The notes: generated by a model from the sequence alone, not told the origin. A stretch of DNA of 64,000 nt from Escherichia sp. MOD1-EC7003 (GCF_002965065.1 NZ_PTRE01000092.1:1-64000); one strand, 5' to 3'. Positions 1 through 9,789 are shown, counted from the first letter of the stretch. Program-made: numbers and translations.

Positions 1-38
1 GAGCGGGCCTCAGACAGATAACAATGTGCGATTTATCA

Positions 39-139
39 TGCCGGATGCGGCGTGAACGCCTTACCCTGCCTACAAAAACCCGCAAATTCAGTATATTGCA
101 GGATACGTGTAGGCCTGATAAGCGTAGCGCATCAGGCAA
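39..139. repeat. REP pair (BIME) downstream of fbaA
   Basis: Two REP sequences in opposite orientation, one beginning GCCGGATGCGGCG near 40 and one with GCGTAGCGCATCAGGC near 122-137, separated by an AT-richer spacer. This is the usual enterobacterial extragenic palindrome arrangement at the 3' end of a transcript. Confidence 0.85.
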
Positions 140-152
140 TTTTGCTTTTGGT

Positions 153-180
153 GAAAAAAAAGACCCGCAGAGCGGGCCTT
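153..180 (-). terminator. fbaA rho-independent terminator
   Basis: Read on the minus strand, the stem AGGCCCGC / GCGGGTCT closes a short TCT loop and is followed by a run of eight T. It lies about 23 bases beyond the fbaA stop codon. Confidence 0.85.
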
Positions 181-202
181 GAGATAAGCAGAAAGGAATG
201 AC

Positions 203-1282
203 TTACAGAACGTCGATCGCGTTCAGTTCCTGGAATGCTTTTTCCAGACGAGCGATCATCGAAGTCTGACCGGCACGCAGCCATACGCGCGGATCGTAGT
301 ATTTCTTGTTCGGCTGATCTTCGCCTTTCGGGTTACCCAGCTGACCCTGCAGATAAGCTTCGTTCGCTTTGTAGTAGTTCAGAACGCCTTCCCAGGTTGC
401 CCATTGGGTATCGGTATCAATGTTCATTTTCACTACGCCGTAGCTTACGGAGTCTTTGATTTCCTGAGCAGTAGAACCGGAACCACCGTGGAATACGAAG
501 TTCAGGCTGTTGTGCGGCAGGTTGTGTTTCTTAGAAACATATTCCTGAGAGTCGCGCAGGATGGTCGGAGTCAGAACCACGTTACCCGGCTTGTAAACAC
601 CGTGTACGTTACCGAAGGAAGCTGCAATGGTGAAACGCGGGCTGATTTTGCTCAGCTCGGTGTATGCGTAATCAACGTCTTCCGGCTGGGTGTACAGTGC
701 AGAAGCATCCATGTGGCTGTTGTCCACACCGTCTTCTTCACCACCGGTGCAACCCAGTTCGATTTCCAGAGTCATGCCGATTTTGGACATACGCTCCAGG
801 TATTTAGAGCAGATTTCGATGTTCTCTTGCAGAGATTCTTCAGACAGGTCGATCATGTGAGAAGAGAACAGCGGCTTACCGGTAGCTGCAAAGTGTTTTT
901 CACCCGCGTCCAGCAGACCGTCGATCCACGGCAGCAGTTTTTTCGCGCAGTGGTCAGTGTGCAGGATCACCGGAACACCATAATGTTCAGCCATCTGGTG
1001 AACGTGATGCGCACCAGAGATCGCGCCCAGGATAGCAACACCCTGCGGAACGTCAGATTTCACGCCTTTACCAGCGATAAAGGAAGCACCACCGTTGGAG
1101 AACTGAACGATAACCGGCGCTTTAACTTTAGCAGCGGTTTCCAGTACGGCGTTGATAGAGTCAGTACCGACGCAGTTTACTGCTGGCAGTGCGAAGTTGT
1201 TTTCTTTTGCAACCTGGAAAACTTTCTGTACGTCATCACCAGTGATTACGCCTGGTTTTACGAAATCAAAAATCTTAGACAT
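203..1282 (-). CDS. fbaA: fructose-bisphosphate aldolase class II
   Basis: Cytosolic zinc-dependent aldolase that cleaves fructose 1,6-bisphosphate to glyceraldehyde 3-phosphate and dihydroxyacetone phosphate, and runs in reverse in gluconeogenesis. The protein is 359 residues from MSKIFDFVKPG, the usual class IIA length. The HTDHC segment carries zinc ligands, and FHGGSGS and NIDTDTQ are phosphate-binding/catalytic segments. An upstream in-frame extension of 15 codons exists, but the ATG at 1282 is preceded by a GGACAAGAG ribosome site and matches the family start. It is the last gene of the epd-pgk-fbaA cluster, 142 bases after pgk, and ends at a strong terminator. Confidence 0.98.
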   Translation of the reverse strand: MSKIFDFVKPGVITGDDVQKVFQVAKENNFALPAVNCVGTDSINAVLETAAKVKAPVIVQFSNGGASFIAGKGVKSDVPQGVAILGAISGAHHVHQMAEHYGVPVILHTDHCAKKLLPWIDGLLDAGEKHFAATGKPLFSSHMIDLSEESLQENIEICSKYLERMSKIGMTLEIELGCTGGEEDGVDNSHMDASALYTQPEDVDYAYTELSKISPRFTIAASFGNVHGVYKPGNVVLTPTILRDSQEYVSKKHNLPHNSLNFVFHGGSGSTAQEIKDSVSYGVVKMNIDTDTQWATWEGVLNYYKANEAYLQGQLGNPKGEDQPNKKYYDPRVWLRAGQTSMIARLEKAFQELNAIDVL

Positions 1283-1396
1283 ATCTCTTGTCCTGTATCG
1301 TCGGGTCTTATACTCGTCATACTTCAATTTGCATGTGCTGCGTCTTGAATTATTTAGAGTATGAAAAATTGCGTGCTCTGAAAGCGCGCTGAAACA

Positions 1397-1418
1397 AGGG
1401 CAGGTTTCACTGCCCTGT
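1397..1418. promoter_or_regulatory. hairpin in the pgk-fbaA intergenic gap
   Basis: The inverted repeat GGGCAG / CTGCCC with a five-base loop lies just after pgk. On the minus strand it has no T tract directly after it, so it looks more like an mRNA processing or 3'-stabilising hairpin than a full terminator. Function is inferred. Confidence 0.4.
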
Positions 1419-1424
1419 GATTTT

Positions 1425-2588
1425 TTACTTCTTAGCGCGCTCTTCGAGCATCGCTACTGCAGGCAGTACTTTACCTTCCACGAATTCGAGGAATGCGCCG
1501 CCGCCAGTGGAGATGTAGGAAATTTTGTCAGCAATACCGAACAGGTCGATTGCCGCCAGAGTGTCGCCGCCGCCAGCGATGGAGAACGCTTCGCTGTCTG
1601 CGATAGCGTTAGCCACGATTTCAGTACCTTTGCGGAAGTTCGGGAATTCGAACACGCCAACCGGACCGTTCCACAGAATGGTTTTCGCATTCTTCAGGAT
1701 TTCAGCCAGTTCCTGAGCGGAAGCGTCGCCGATATCCAGGATCTGCTCGTCAGCTTTCACATCGTTAACAGATTTCAGGGTAGCCGGTGCAGTTTCAGAG
1801 AATTCCGTTGCTACGCGAACATCAGACGGAACCGGAATGTTGCAGGTGGTCAGCAGACGTTTTGCTTCGTCAACCAGATCAGCTTCGTACAGGGATTTAC
1901 CCACATCGTGGCCTTGTGCCGCGATAAAGGTGTTAGCAATACCACCACCCACGATCAGCTGGTCAGCGATTTTAGACAGGGAGTCCAGAACGGTCAGTTT
2001 GGTAGAAACTTTAGAACCACCAACGATAGCCACCATCGGGCGAGCTGGTTCTTTCAGTGCTTTACCCAGCGCGTCCAGTTCAGCTGCCAGCAGCGGGCCT
2101 GCGCACGCAACGTCAGCGAATTTACCAATACCGTGAGTAGAAGCCTGCGCGCGGTGAGCAGTACCAAATGCGTCCATTACGAACACGTCACACAGTGCAG
2201 CGTATTTTTTGGACAGGGTTTCGTCGTCTTTCTTCTCGCCTTTGTTGAAGCGAACGTTTTCCAGAACAACCAGCTCACCTTCAGCAACGTCAACGCCGTC
2301 GAGGTAATCTTTAACCAGACGAACCGGGTTAGACAGTTTATCTTTCAGGTAGTTAACAACCGGCAGCAGAGAGAATTCTTCGTTGTACTCGCCTTCGGTA
2401 GGACGACCCAGGTGGGAAGTTACCATCACTTTTGCGCCTTGTTTCAGGGCCAGTTCGATGGTTGGCAGAGAAGCACGGATACGCGCGTCGCTGGTTACTT
2501 TCCCGTCTTTTACTGGTACGTTCAGATCCGCACGGATAAATACACGTTTCCCAGCAAGATCCAGATCGGTCATCTTAATTACAGACAT
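1425..2588 (-). CDS. pgk: phosphoglycerate kinase
   Basis: Transfers phosphate from 1,3-bisphosphoglycerate to ADP in the first ATP-yielding step of glycolysis. The protein is 387 residues from [16 protein letters not shown]. The N-terminal RADLNVP and SHLGRP segments bind the substrate; the C-terminal half has the nucleotide-binding WNGPVGVFE and SIAGGGDT motifs. The open frame extends 21 codons upstream, but the ATG at 2588 follows an AGAGGATTCACC context and fits the family start. The gene lies 49 bases downstream of epd and upstream of fbaA. Confidence 0.98.
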
Positions 2589-2637
2589 GGTGAATCCTCT
2601 CGTTGATTCTAAAAGTTTTGCAGACGCTGCTTGCGTC

Positions 2638-3657
2638 TTACCTGAAAGCAACAGAAGCCATAGCTAACGTCGTGTCGAGCATTCGGTTAGCAAAGCCCCA
2701 TTCGTTATCGCACCAGACCAACGTTTTGATCAGGTGTGCGCCACTGACCCGGGTTTGGGTGCCATCGACAATAGCACTGTGCGGATCGTGGTTAAAATCT
2801 ACAGAGACCAACGGCAATTCCGTATAGTCAACTATACCATGAAATGCACCTTGTGCTGCTTTTTGCAGCAACAGGTTGACTTCATTGGCTTTTACAGGTT
2901 TCTTCACCGTCACGCTTAAATCGATTGCCGTCACATTAATGGTCGGAACACGTACCGCAATCGCTTCAAAGCGATCGTTAAATTGCGGAAAAAATCGCGT
3001 GATACCCGCAGCCAGTTTAGTATCGACCGGAATGATCGACTGGCTGGCTGCCCGGGTGCGACGCAGGTCAGGATGGTATGCATCAATAACCTGTTGATCG
3101 TGCATGGCAGAGTGAATTGTGGTCACCGTGCCGGACTCAATACCGTACGCATCATCCAACAATTTAATGACAGGAATTATGCAATTCGTGGTACAGGAAG
3201 CGTTAGATACGATGCGGTGTTCCGCACGAAGTTGATCCTGATTGACGCCGTAAACCACGGTCGCGTCAAGATCGTTACTGCCAGGATGTGAAAAGAGCAC
3301 TTTTTTGGCCCCAGCGGCAATATGCGCTTCGCCATGCTCGCGGGAACCATATACGCCGGTGCAGTCGAGAACCACATCGACACCAAGTTCGCGCCAGGGG
3401 AGCGATTGCAGTGAACGTTCATGCAATACGCGGATGGCGTCATCACCAACAAAAAGTTGATCGCGTTCCTGTCGTACTTCCCATGCAAAACGGCCATGGC
3501 TGGTGTCATATTTCAACAAATGCGCCATGCCCGCAGCATCTGCCAGTTCGTTGATTGCCACCACGGTAATTTCCGCCCGGCGTCCGGATTCATACAAAGC
3601 ACGAACCACATTACGCCCGATGCGACCGAAGCCATTTATCGCTACGCGTACGGTCAT
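2638..3657 (-). CDS. epd: D-erythrose-4-phosphate dehydrogenase
   Basis: Oxidises erythrose 4-phosphate to 4-phosphoerythronate, the entry step of de novo pyridoxal phosphate synthesis. It belongs to the GAPDH family: N-terminal Rossmann motif [10 protein letters not shown], then the catalytic cysteine in SNASCTTNC. Length from the ATG at 3657 is 339 residues, as in E. coli GapB/Epd, and GGAGAT just upstream is a good ribosome site; the longer frame to 3741 is not needed. It is first of the epd-pgk-fbaA cluster. Cra- and CRP-like sites lie upstream. Confidence 0.97.
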
Positions 3658-3779
3658 AGATCTCCTGCAAGGTTTTCCCTGAGCAAATTTGCCAGACAGA
3701 GTAATCCAGCAAATCGTCCGGGGAAACCTTACCTGTCGCAAACTGCGACTGATTGGTTAATTGTCGAACATTTAATCGA

Positions 3780-3794
3780 CTGAAACGCTTCAGC
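3780..3794. promoter_or_regulatory. Cra (FruR) operator upstream of epd
   Basis: The near-palindrome GCTGAAGCGTTTCAG (read on the minus strand) matches the Cra consensus GCTGAAnCGnTTCAG. It lies about 125 bases upstream of epd. Control of the epd (gapB) operon by Cra is known in E. coli; the exact assignment here is by consensus. Confidence 0.75.
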
Positions 3795-3851
3795 TAGAAT
3801 AAGCGAAACGAGGAATAAAAGGAATGTTTGTCCAGTCAAAGAAGACAATTA

Positions 3852-3867
3852 TCTGACTTATGTCACA
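3852..3867. promoter_or_regulatory. CRP site upstream of epd
   Basis: On the minus strand TGTGA, six bases, then TCAGA matches nine of ten CRP consensus positions. It lies about 60 bases upstream of the Cra box, consistent with the known cAMP-CRP activation of the epd promoter. Confidence 0.65.
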
Positions 3868-4050
3868 TTTCTGAACCTGATACGTTGGCATTTATTCCAC
3901 TTTGCAGAATCACGAATAAGCGTAGCAAAATCTTTTCGTTGTGCCGTTACAACCCCTGATTTATATCGGAATATGACCGATGCAGCGTCGATACTATCCG
4001 CAATACGTCCGAGTTTCGGAGTACGTCAATGATGACACTGCCCTACACTT

Positions 4051-4290
4051 ATGGTTGTCGTCACCAGTCTGGACGCCCTCTCTCTACCACCATTACTACT
4101 GGACGAGCCAAGTCGGGATTTTGACGAAAGCTGGCTGGAAAAGTGCCGCCAGCAAGATACGAACGTGGTAGCAATCAGTCATGACGCCGAGTTTATCCGG
4201 CGTCATTTTCCCGCCTTGCATGACGGGAAGACGGCACAGAGAGAGACGTTAATCAGCCAGACGATATTCACCCGTAGCGGTCATCATTAA
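4051..4290 (+). pseudogene. remnant of an ABC-transporter ATPase C-terminal part
   Basis: The 79-codon frame reads LLLDEPSRDFDESWLE, a Walker B plus D-loop, then VVAISHDAEFIRRHF, an H-loop with its switch histidine, then a C-terminal LHDGK. That order and spacing are those of the second half of an ABC ATPase, possibly a CbiO/EcfA type. The Walker A and signature regions are missing, so this is only the tail of a gene. It is on the opposite strand to epd and yggC, and its 3' end overlaps the end of yggC. No function is expected; it implies an ancestral transporter deleted between epd and yggC. Confidence 0.6.
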
Positions 4291-4962
4291 GGTCAAATTT
4301 GCAGGCAGACTCTCTTCAAGCACCCGGCGAACATTCGGCCCGTCGGTACGGTCATAAAAGGCTTCTGCGTCTGCCAGCGATAGCCCTCCCGCCAGCTTGC
4401 GCCCCACCAGCCGTTTTCGCAACGCAGTTGCTGGCGCGTTGATAAAGATCGAAAAATCACAAAATTGCGCAAGCTGGCACCACTTCTCGTCGTCCAGCAA
4501 CAACCAGTTTCCTTCGACGATAACGAGTGGTGCGGTAACGTGCAACGCATCTTCTACCGGATCATGCTTTTGTCGATCGTACTGCGGCCACGTACAATCC
4601 CCTTCCATTACCTGGCGCAGATTTTCGGCCAGTTTCGCCACATCGAATGTCTCTGGTGCGCCTTTGAAGGGACGCAATTGATGCGCATCCAGCCAGCTAT
4701 TGTAATGGTGAAAACCATCCATCGGGAGCGTCTGAATAGCGGGCAGTTCAGGGTCTTGTTGCGCGAGATATTCCCAGAAGGTGGTTAGGGTAGATTTCCC
4801 CGTCCCCGGTGGAGCGCAAAGAAAAACCACCGTACGCCTCTGCGGATTTACCGTCTGTAAGGCCGCCAGCATACGCAGCAACGGTTTATGCACATTTTCA
4901 ATCTCTTCGCTCTGGTACTGCGCCTGCACCTTCAGCCCATTCACCGTTAATTCAATTTTCAC
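4249..4962 (-). CDS. yggC: P-loop kinase-like protein YggC
   Basis: Cytosolic P-loop NTPase of 237 residues resembling small-molecule kinases of the uridine/pantothenate kinase group. Walker A is APPGTGKST near residues 50-58. The LPMDGFHHYN segment near 80 is typical of this kinase group, and VIVEGNWLLL follows in the middle. The substrate is not known. It overlaps yggD by four bases (ATGA) and sits in a carbohydrate cluster with yggF, yggP and cmtAB, which suggests a sugar or sugar-alcohol phosphorylation role (inference). Confidence 0.9.
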   Translation of the reverse strand: MKIELTVNGLKVQAQYQSEEIENVHKPLLRMLAALQTVNPQRRTVVFLCAPPGTGKSTLTTFWEYLAQQDPELPAIQTLPMDGFHHYNSWLDAHQLRPFKGAPETFDVAKLAENLRQVMEGDCTWPQYDRQKHDPVEDALHVTAPLVIVEGNWLLLDDEKWCQLAQFCDFSIFINAPATALRKRLVGRKLAGGLSLADAEAFYDRTDGPNVRRVLEESLPANLTLMMTATGEYRLAD

Positions 4963-5468
4963 GGCGTTAATTCCTTTAAGGTTGTCGTTACTGCCAGCGT
5001 CAGCGCCGTTTTGACCATCCCGGTAAAACGCGCCTCTGACCAGACGGCAAAATCGGCGAATTTCATCGCTTTTAACGCGTCATAGAGCATCGCATTGCGG
5101 GTTATGCTATTGACGTTGCTGATAAAATCCCAGGTCATGTCATCGGCAAACCCGGGCATTTCATCCTGTTCGTTCAGGTAATGCCAGAGCTGGGAAAAAT
5201 GCGTGATATCGGCGTACAGCCATTTATCCATTTTCCCCAGCGCATAAATCAAACGCAGCGCAACATCAATATCGTCAAGCGGGCCACTTTGGGCGAGTAA
5301 CGGCTTCACTGCATATTCCACGATCTCTTCATCGTTATCGACAAACAGCGACGGCAGAAACTGGCGTATCCCCTGGAGCAAAATGGTATGCGCAGTTTTC
5401 ATAAATGAAAATAAATTGTCCTGTGCATCCAGTTGCTCAAGCACATCATCTTCTGTCAGCGTCGCCAT
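4959..5468 (-). CDS. yggD: MtlR-family protein YggD (FumE)
   Basis: A 169-residue all-helical soluble protein of the MtlR (mannitol repressor) family, without an evident helix-turn-helix. It lies two genes before the mannitol-type PTS cmtAB, in line with that family name. In K-12 I recall the product being reported as a minor fumarase (FumE); nothing in the sequence alone shows this. It overlaps yggC by four bases, so the two are likely co-translated. Confidence 0.88.
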   Translation of the reverse strand: MATLTEDDVLEQLDAQDNLFSFMKTAHTILLQGIRQFLPSLFVDNDEEIVEYAVKPLLAQSGPLDDIDVALRLIYALGKMDKWLYADITHFSQLWHYLNEQDEMPGFADDMTWDFISNVNSITRNAMLYDALKAMKFADFAVWSEARFTGMVKTALTLAVTTTLKELTP

Positions 5469-5489
5469 TCGTCTTCCGATAGATCACCA

Positions 5490-6455
5490 TCAATGCAGGG
5501 AGTCTATTATATTACACGTTTGGTCCGCGCCGCCGATCAGTAATGTCTGCGTCCGCACCCCATTCGCCGTCTGTTGGATACCGTTCACCAACTCGCCGCC
5601 CGTCACACCCGTGGCGCTAAAGAGAATATCTTTGCCTTTCACCAGTTCGTCGAGCGTGTACACACGGTTCACTTCAACGCCCATTTCCCGACAACGCCGG
5701 CGTTCCTGTTCTGCCACCTGGCGATTTTCCGTGTAATCCCCTTTGGCCTGACAAAAATCAATCAGCTCAGCCTGCATATCCCCACCTAATGCTTTAACAG
5801 CACAGGCAGAAATCACGCCCTCGGGCGCACCGCCGATGGTGTACATCACGTCGAAAGGATTATCCTGCCAGCAGGTCAGCACGCTGGCGGCGACATCACC
5901 GTCCGGCAGGGCGAAAACTTTCACCCCCAGCTGCGTTGCTTCCTCAATCGCGGCACGAAGACGAGGTTTATCCAGCGTAACCATGCGTAACCGCTCCAGC
6001 GGTTTGCCTAACGCTTTCGCCACGTTACGCAAGTTTTCTGCTAGGGGCAAAGATAGATCAATCGTCCCGGAAGCCAGTCGATTAACAACCAGCTTTTTCA
6101 TATACATATCGGGCGCGTGTAGCAGGCTACCTCGTGGTGCGAAGGCCATGACCGCCAGTGCATTACTCTGCCCCATCGCCACCATCCGGGTGCCTTCAAT
6201 CGGGTCAACCGCGATATCGACTTCTGGCCCATCGCCTTTGCCCACCTCTTCGCCAATCCACAGCATCGGCGCATGGTCAATTTCCCCCTCGCCGATAACC
6301 ACTCGCCCACGAAAAGCGACGTCGTTTAATGCCTGCCGCATCGCAGTGACCGCCAGGCCATCAATTTTATTTTTGTCGCCACATCCGGTTTGCGGCCAGG
6401 CAGCCAACGCTGCCTGTTCCGTAACGCGAAATAATGGCCACGCCAGGGACATCAT
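5490..6455 (-). CDS. yggF: fructose-1,6-bisphosphatase class II
   Basis: GlpX-type phosphatase of 321 residues, hydrolysing fructose 1,6-bisphosphate to fructose 6-phosphate. The metal-binding motif DPIEGTR lies near residue 85, preceded by GEGEIDHAPML; GGAPEGVISA further on is also typical of GlpX. Its ATG overlaps the yggP stop (ATGA), which indicates translational coupling. It is a paralogue of chromosomal glpX, here tied to a polyol-type operon. Confidence 0.93.
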   Translation of the reverse strand: MMSLAWPLFRVTEQAALAAWPQTGCGDKNKIDGLAVTAMRQALNDVAFRGRVVIGEGEIDHAPMLWIGEEVGKGDGPEVDIAVDPIEGTRMVAMGQSNALAVMAFAPRGSLLHAPDMYMKKLVVNRLASGTIDLSLPLAENLRNVAKALGKPLERLRMVTLDKPRLRAAIEEATQLGVKVFALPDGDVAASVLTCWQDNPFDVMYTIGGAPEGVISACAVKALGGDMQAELIDFCQAKGDYTENRQVAEQERRRCREMGVEVNRVYTLDELVKGKDILFSATGVTGGELVNGIQQTANGVRTQTLLIGGADQTCNIIDSLH

Positions 6456-7729
6456 TGCGCGGCCTCCCCAATATCAACGCCAAATTGCGCCAGCAGATAT
6501 TTCTCGGCCTGCTCATTCCAGATACCGTGCGTTTCTTCAACCAGCCGCGCCAGTTCTTTAAACAGCGGATCGGTTTTGCCTTTTTCGGCAAAATCAGCAA
6601 TGGCGGTGAGAGGCATGGTGACACCGTTGTAAATGAGCTTTTTACCGCCGGGGATATCCGGCAGATTGAGCACGGTATCTGGCACCGCATCCAGCCCACC
6701 AATATGCGTCACCATAAACGACGGCTGCAACTGCCCCGTGGCACTTAGCGCAATTGCCTCTTTCATATCGTCCGTTGAACCGCCGGATGTACCGACGACG
6801 TGCGAACTGTTGTAATGGACGTTGTAGAAATTAAACGGCACTTTGAAGTTTTTATCCGTCGGCCCGGCAAAGAAGTTCAGGCAGCCATCTTCTGCCAGCA
6901 ACTCATCGGCCATCTCAACAACCGAAGACACCGCAGCATAGACAAAAATGTCATCGAATCCGGCGTCATCTGTAAGTGCGCGTAGTGTCTGTACCGGATC
7001 GTCCATCCCTTTGGTATTCACATACACCAGCTCAATACCTTTACTGGCCGCCAGCTCCACCGGCAGCAGTTTCTGTACCTGCGCCAGGCGTTTGTCGTCG
7101 ATATCCACCACCACTACCCGCGACGGTTGTATACCGCCGTTAATGGCATAATCGATAGCGCCAATCCCCATCGGGCCTGCACACGCCAGCAGCGCAATAT
7201 TGCCACCAGGTTTGACACCCATGCGATGCTCATAAACATATTGCGTGGTGTGATAATTGGCATGATAAGCGCCAATAATGCAGCACATAGGCTCTGCCAG
7301 CGATGCCGCAGCAAAATAAGAGCCGTGATACGGTAATACGCAACCCAGGTTAATGGCGATCTCGGGAATAATCATATAGGTGGCATTACCGCCGAAATAT
7401 TCGTAGCTGTATCCCGCAGAATATCCGCTTGGTAACCCCATCGCCGGTTGCAATACAAAACGTTGGCCTTTTTTATATTTGTCGGTGAGATTCTTACCCA
7501 CTTCGACAATAACCCCGGCACATTCATGCCCGGTAATTACCGGATGATTTTCTAAATCGTCAGGCACCCGTTTATGTTCGCTACCCAGTAACGCCGCTTT
7601 CCAGGTCGATAAACAGACGCTGTCAGAAATTACACTCACCAACAGTTCATTATCGGTAATTTCGGGCAGTTCAAATTCGCGCAGACGGACATCCCGCTTG
7701 CCATAAATAGCAGCAACTTTGGTTTTCAT
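6452..7729 (-). CDS. yggP: zinc-type alcohol/polyol dehydrogenase YggP
   Basis: Medium-chain dehydrogenase of 425 residues. The GHECAGVIVEVG motif near residue 70 holds the catalytic-site zinc ligands, and the NAD-binding fold begins around LLACAGPMGIGAIDYA. The protein is longer than typical sorbitol dehydrogenases because of a C-terminal extension. The substrate is unproven; neighbours cmtA/cmtB (hexitol PTS) and yggF suggest oxidation of a phosphorylated polyol. It lies 14 bases after cmtA and overlaps yggF by four bases. Confidence 0.9.
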   Translation of the reverse strand: MKTKVAAIYGKRDVRLREFELPEITDNELLVSVISDSVCLSTWKAALLGSEHKRVPDDLENHPVITGHECAGVIVEVGKNLTDKYKKGQRFVLQPAMGLPSGYSAGYSYEYFGGNATYMIIPEIAINLGCVLPYHGSYFAAASLAEPMCCIIGAYHANYHTTQYVYEHRMGVKPGGNIALLACAGPMGIGAIDYAINGGIQPSRVVVVDIDDKRLAQVQKLLPVELAASKGIELVYVNTKGMDDPVQTLRALTDDAGFDDIFVYAAVSSVVEMADELLAEDGCLNFFAGPTDKNFKVPFNFYNVHYNSSHVVGTSGGSTDDMKEAIALSATGQLQPSFMVTHIGGLDAVPDTVLNLPDIPGGKKLIYNGVTMPLTAIADFAEKGKTDPLFKELARLVEETHGIWNEQAEKYLLAQFGVDIGEAAQ

Positions 7730-7743
7730 TTTTACCTCGGCAA

Positions 7744-9132
7744 TCAGTTTTTATGTTCAGCGGTTAATTGATTAAATAAAGTATCGAGTTTTGGATCGCC
7801 AATATAGTTATTAATCAATACCAGCGGCTTATCCGTCACTCTTTTAACTCGTCCTTCCAGGCTGGCGTGAGTAACAACGATATCGGCATCAGCAGGTACG
7901 TTTTCTATGGCGTAGTGTTTAACTTCAATTGCCAGTCCCGCTTTTTCCAGACGTTTACGGAAGGTGGTTGCCCCCATCGCGCTGGAGCCCATACCGGCAT
8001 CACAAACGAAGGCAATACGCTTAACACGGCTTAACGAAAACGCGCCTTCTTGTTTCATCGCCTTAACCGCATTGGCTGACTGGGCAAACTCATCTTCATT
8101 GTCAGTTTCCACCGCTTTGTCCATCTTCAGTATCAAGGAAGTAATGGCAAAGGACACCAGGGTTCCTACCGTAACACCGGCAATAGTCGCCAGGAATGAT
8201 CCTTTCGGCGTCAGCGCCAGATAAGCAAAGATAGAACCAGGACTTGGGCCAGCAACCAAACCGCCATCCAGTAAATTGAAAATCCAGGTGCCAGACATAC
8301 CGCCTGCAATCATAGAGATAATGGTCAACGGCTTCATCAACACATACGGGAAGTACAATTCGTGGATACCGCCCAAGAAGTGAATAATCATCGCGCCAGG
8401 CGCAGAGCGTTTACTCATCCCCTTACCAAACAAAGTAAATGCCAGCAGTAGTCCTAAACCCGGCCCAGGGTTTGACGCCACCATGAAGAAGATGGATTTG
8501 CCGTTAACCGATGCCTGCTGCATCCCTAATGGGTAATAGACACCCTGATCTATCGCATTATTGAGGAAAAGTACTTTCGCAGGTTCATTGATTACCGACA
8601 GTAATGGTAAATAACCCGCATGTACCAGTGCCTCAATACACTCTTTAACAAACGTATTGGCAATTAATACCGCTGGGCCGATGACTTCAAAGCCCAACAG
8701 ACAGAGAATCATCCCAGCTATACCTAATGAGAAGTTATTGATAACCATCTCAAAACCGGCAGGGATTCGCTTTTCCAGTGCCTTATCGATGTATTTAATG
8801 ACCAGACCACCCAGTGGCCCCATAATCATCGAGCCGAGGAACATAGGAATATCTGCGCCAACGATAACGCCAATAGTACCGATTCCCCCCATTACCGCAC
8901 CGCGTTTACCGCCGATCAAATGACCGCCAGTAGAACCAATCATCATGGGTAATAAATAGGTAATCATCGGGCCGACAATTTTGGCGAAATGTTCATTCGG
9001 CAGCCAACCGGTGGGAATAAATAATGCAGTAATAAAACCCCAGGCAATAAAAGCACCGATATTGGGGATGACCATTGCAGTCAAAAATCCCCCAAAAGCC
9101 TGGACCTTTGCACGAGCAGACTTGTTTTCCAT
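7744..9132 (-). CDS. cmtA: mannitol-type PTS permease EIICB
   Basis: Inner-membrane PTS component of 462 residues. The N-terminal two thirds is the multi-span EIIC channel of the fructose-mannitol family. The C-terminal EIIB domain starts near 370 with IAFVCDAGMGSSAMG, whose cysteine is the phosphorylation site. The EIIA domain found in MtlA is absent here and is supplied by cmtB, 27 bases upstream. It is described as the cryptic mannitol PTS in K-12. Confidence 0.95.
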   Translation of the reverse strand: MENKSARAKVQAFGGFLTAMVIPNIGAFIAWGFITALFIPTGWLPNEHFAKIVGPMITYLLPMMIGSTGGHLIGGKRGAVMGGIGTIGVIVGADIPMFLGSMIMGPLGGLVIKYIDKALEKRIPAGFEMVINNFSLGIAGMILCLLGFEVIGPAVLIANTFVKECIEALVHAGYLPLLSVINEPAKVLFLNNAIDQGVYYPLGMQQASVNGKSIFFMVASNPGPGLGLLLAFTLFGKGMSKRSAPGAMIIHFLGGIHELYFPYVLMKPLTIISMIAGGMSGTWIFNLLDGGLVAGPSPGSIFAYLALTPKGSFLATIAGVTVGTLVSFAITSLILKMDKAVETDNEDEFAQSANAVKAMKQEGAFSLSRVKRIAFVCDAGMGSSAMGATTFRKRLEKAGLAIEVKHYAIENVPADADIVVTHASLEGRVKRVTDKPLVLINNYIGDPKLDTLFNQLTAEHKN

Positions 9133-9159
9133 AATATTATCCTGTAGAGGAGAGAGTTA

Positions 9160-9603
9160 TTATCCGCGGCTGATAATGTCCGCTAATTGTTTTTCTGATG
9201 ATGCTGTTAAGAGTTTTTCGAGTATTTCTTCTTCGCACAGTAATTCACTCAATGCCTGAATAGCACCAATGTGCGAATCGGCATCGGCAGCAGAAAGACC
9301 GATTAATAATTTGATTGGCTCGTCATTTTCCGGGAAATAAACTGGCCGATTGAGTAACGTCAGTGACATCCCGGTTTTAAGCGCCCCACATTCTGGTCGC
9401 GCATGAGGCATTGCCACGCCAGGTGCAAGAATATAATAAGGACCATTGCTGATAGTCGAATCTTTAATGGCCTGGATATACTTCTCGTTGACATAGTTTA
9501 TTGCTAACAGTGATGCCATCGAAAAATCGATAGCTTCTTGCCAGTCTTTTGCTGCATGAATAACTGAGATTGATGACTCTGGAAAATAATCTATAAGCCG
9601 CAT
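9160..9603 (-). CDS. cmtB: mannitol-type PTS EIIA
   Basis: Soluble 147-residue EIIA of the fructose-mannitol family. The conserved APGVAMPHARPE segment contains the histidine that accepts phosphate from HPr. It is the first gene of the cmtB-cmtA-yggP-yggF-yggD-yggC run, all in the same direction with short gaps or overlaps, consistent with a long operon transcribed from the 9604-9800 region. Confidence 0.95.
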   Translation of the reverse strand: MRLIDYFPESSISVIHAAKDWQEAIDFSMASLLAINYVNEKYIQAIKDSTISNGPYYILAPGVAMPHARPECGALKTGMSLTLLNRPVYFPENDEPIKLLIGLSAADADSHIGAIQALSELLCEEEILEKLLTASSEKQLADIISRG

Positions 9604-9773
9604 AAATCATCCTTATTTTATTCTTAGGGTACCGTCCAGCGGTGAAAATAAAATACTCGTGCGGTTTAATGAAAGCAATTGAGTACGCGAGAAGAAAAAA
9701 ACCACAAAGCAAAATAATAAAATGTTAAATAACAATAACATGAGATTTGCATTTTAAAAGTCAACTTTGTATT

Positions 9774-9789
9774 TGAGATGCATATCACA
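9774..9789. promoter_or_regulatory. CRP-like site 1 between cmtB and the SPFH gene
   Basis: TGAGA, six bases, then TCACA matches nine of ten CRP consensus positions. It lies about 170 bases upstream of cmtB and 190 upstream of the divergent SPFH gene. PTS operons are commonly CRP-activated; binding is inferred. Confidence 0.5.

Noticed and set aside
1..10. Terminator half (GAGCGGGCCT) at the window edge
   Set aside because: Resembles the 3' half of a hairpin, but its partner is outside the window, so it cannot be supported.
404..1348. 314-codon plus-strand ORF opposite fbaA
   Set aside because: Shadow frame of fbaA; no domain, no ribosome site.
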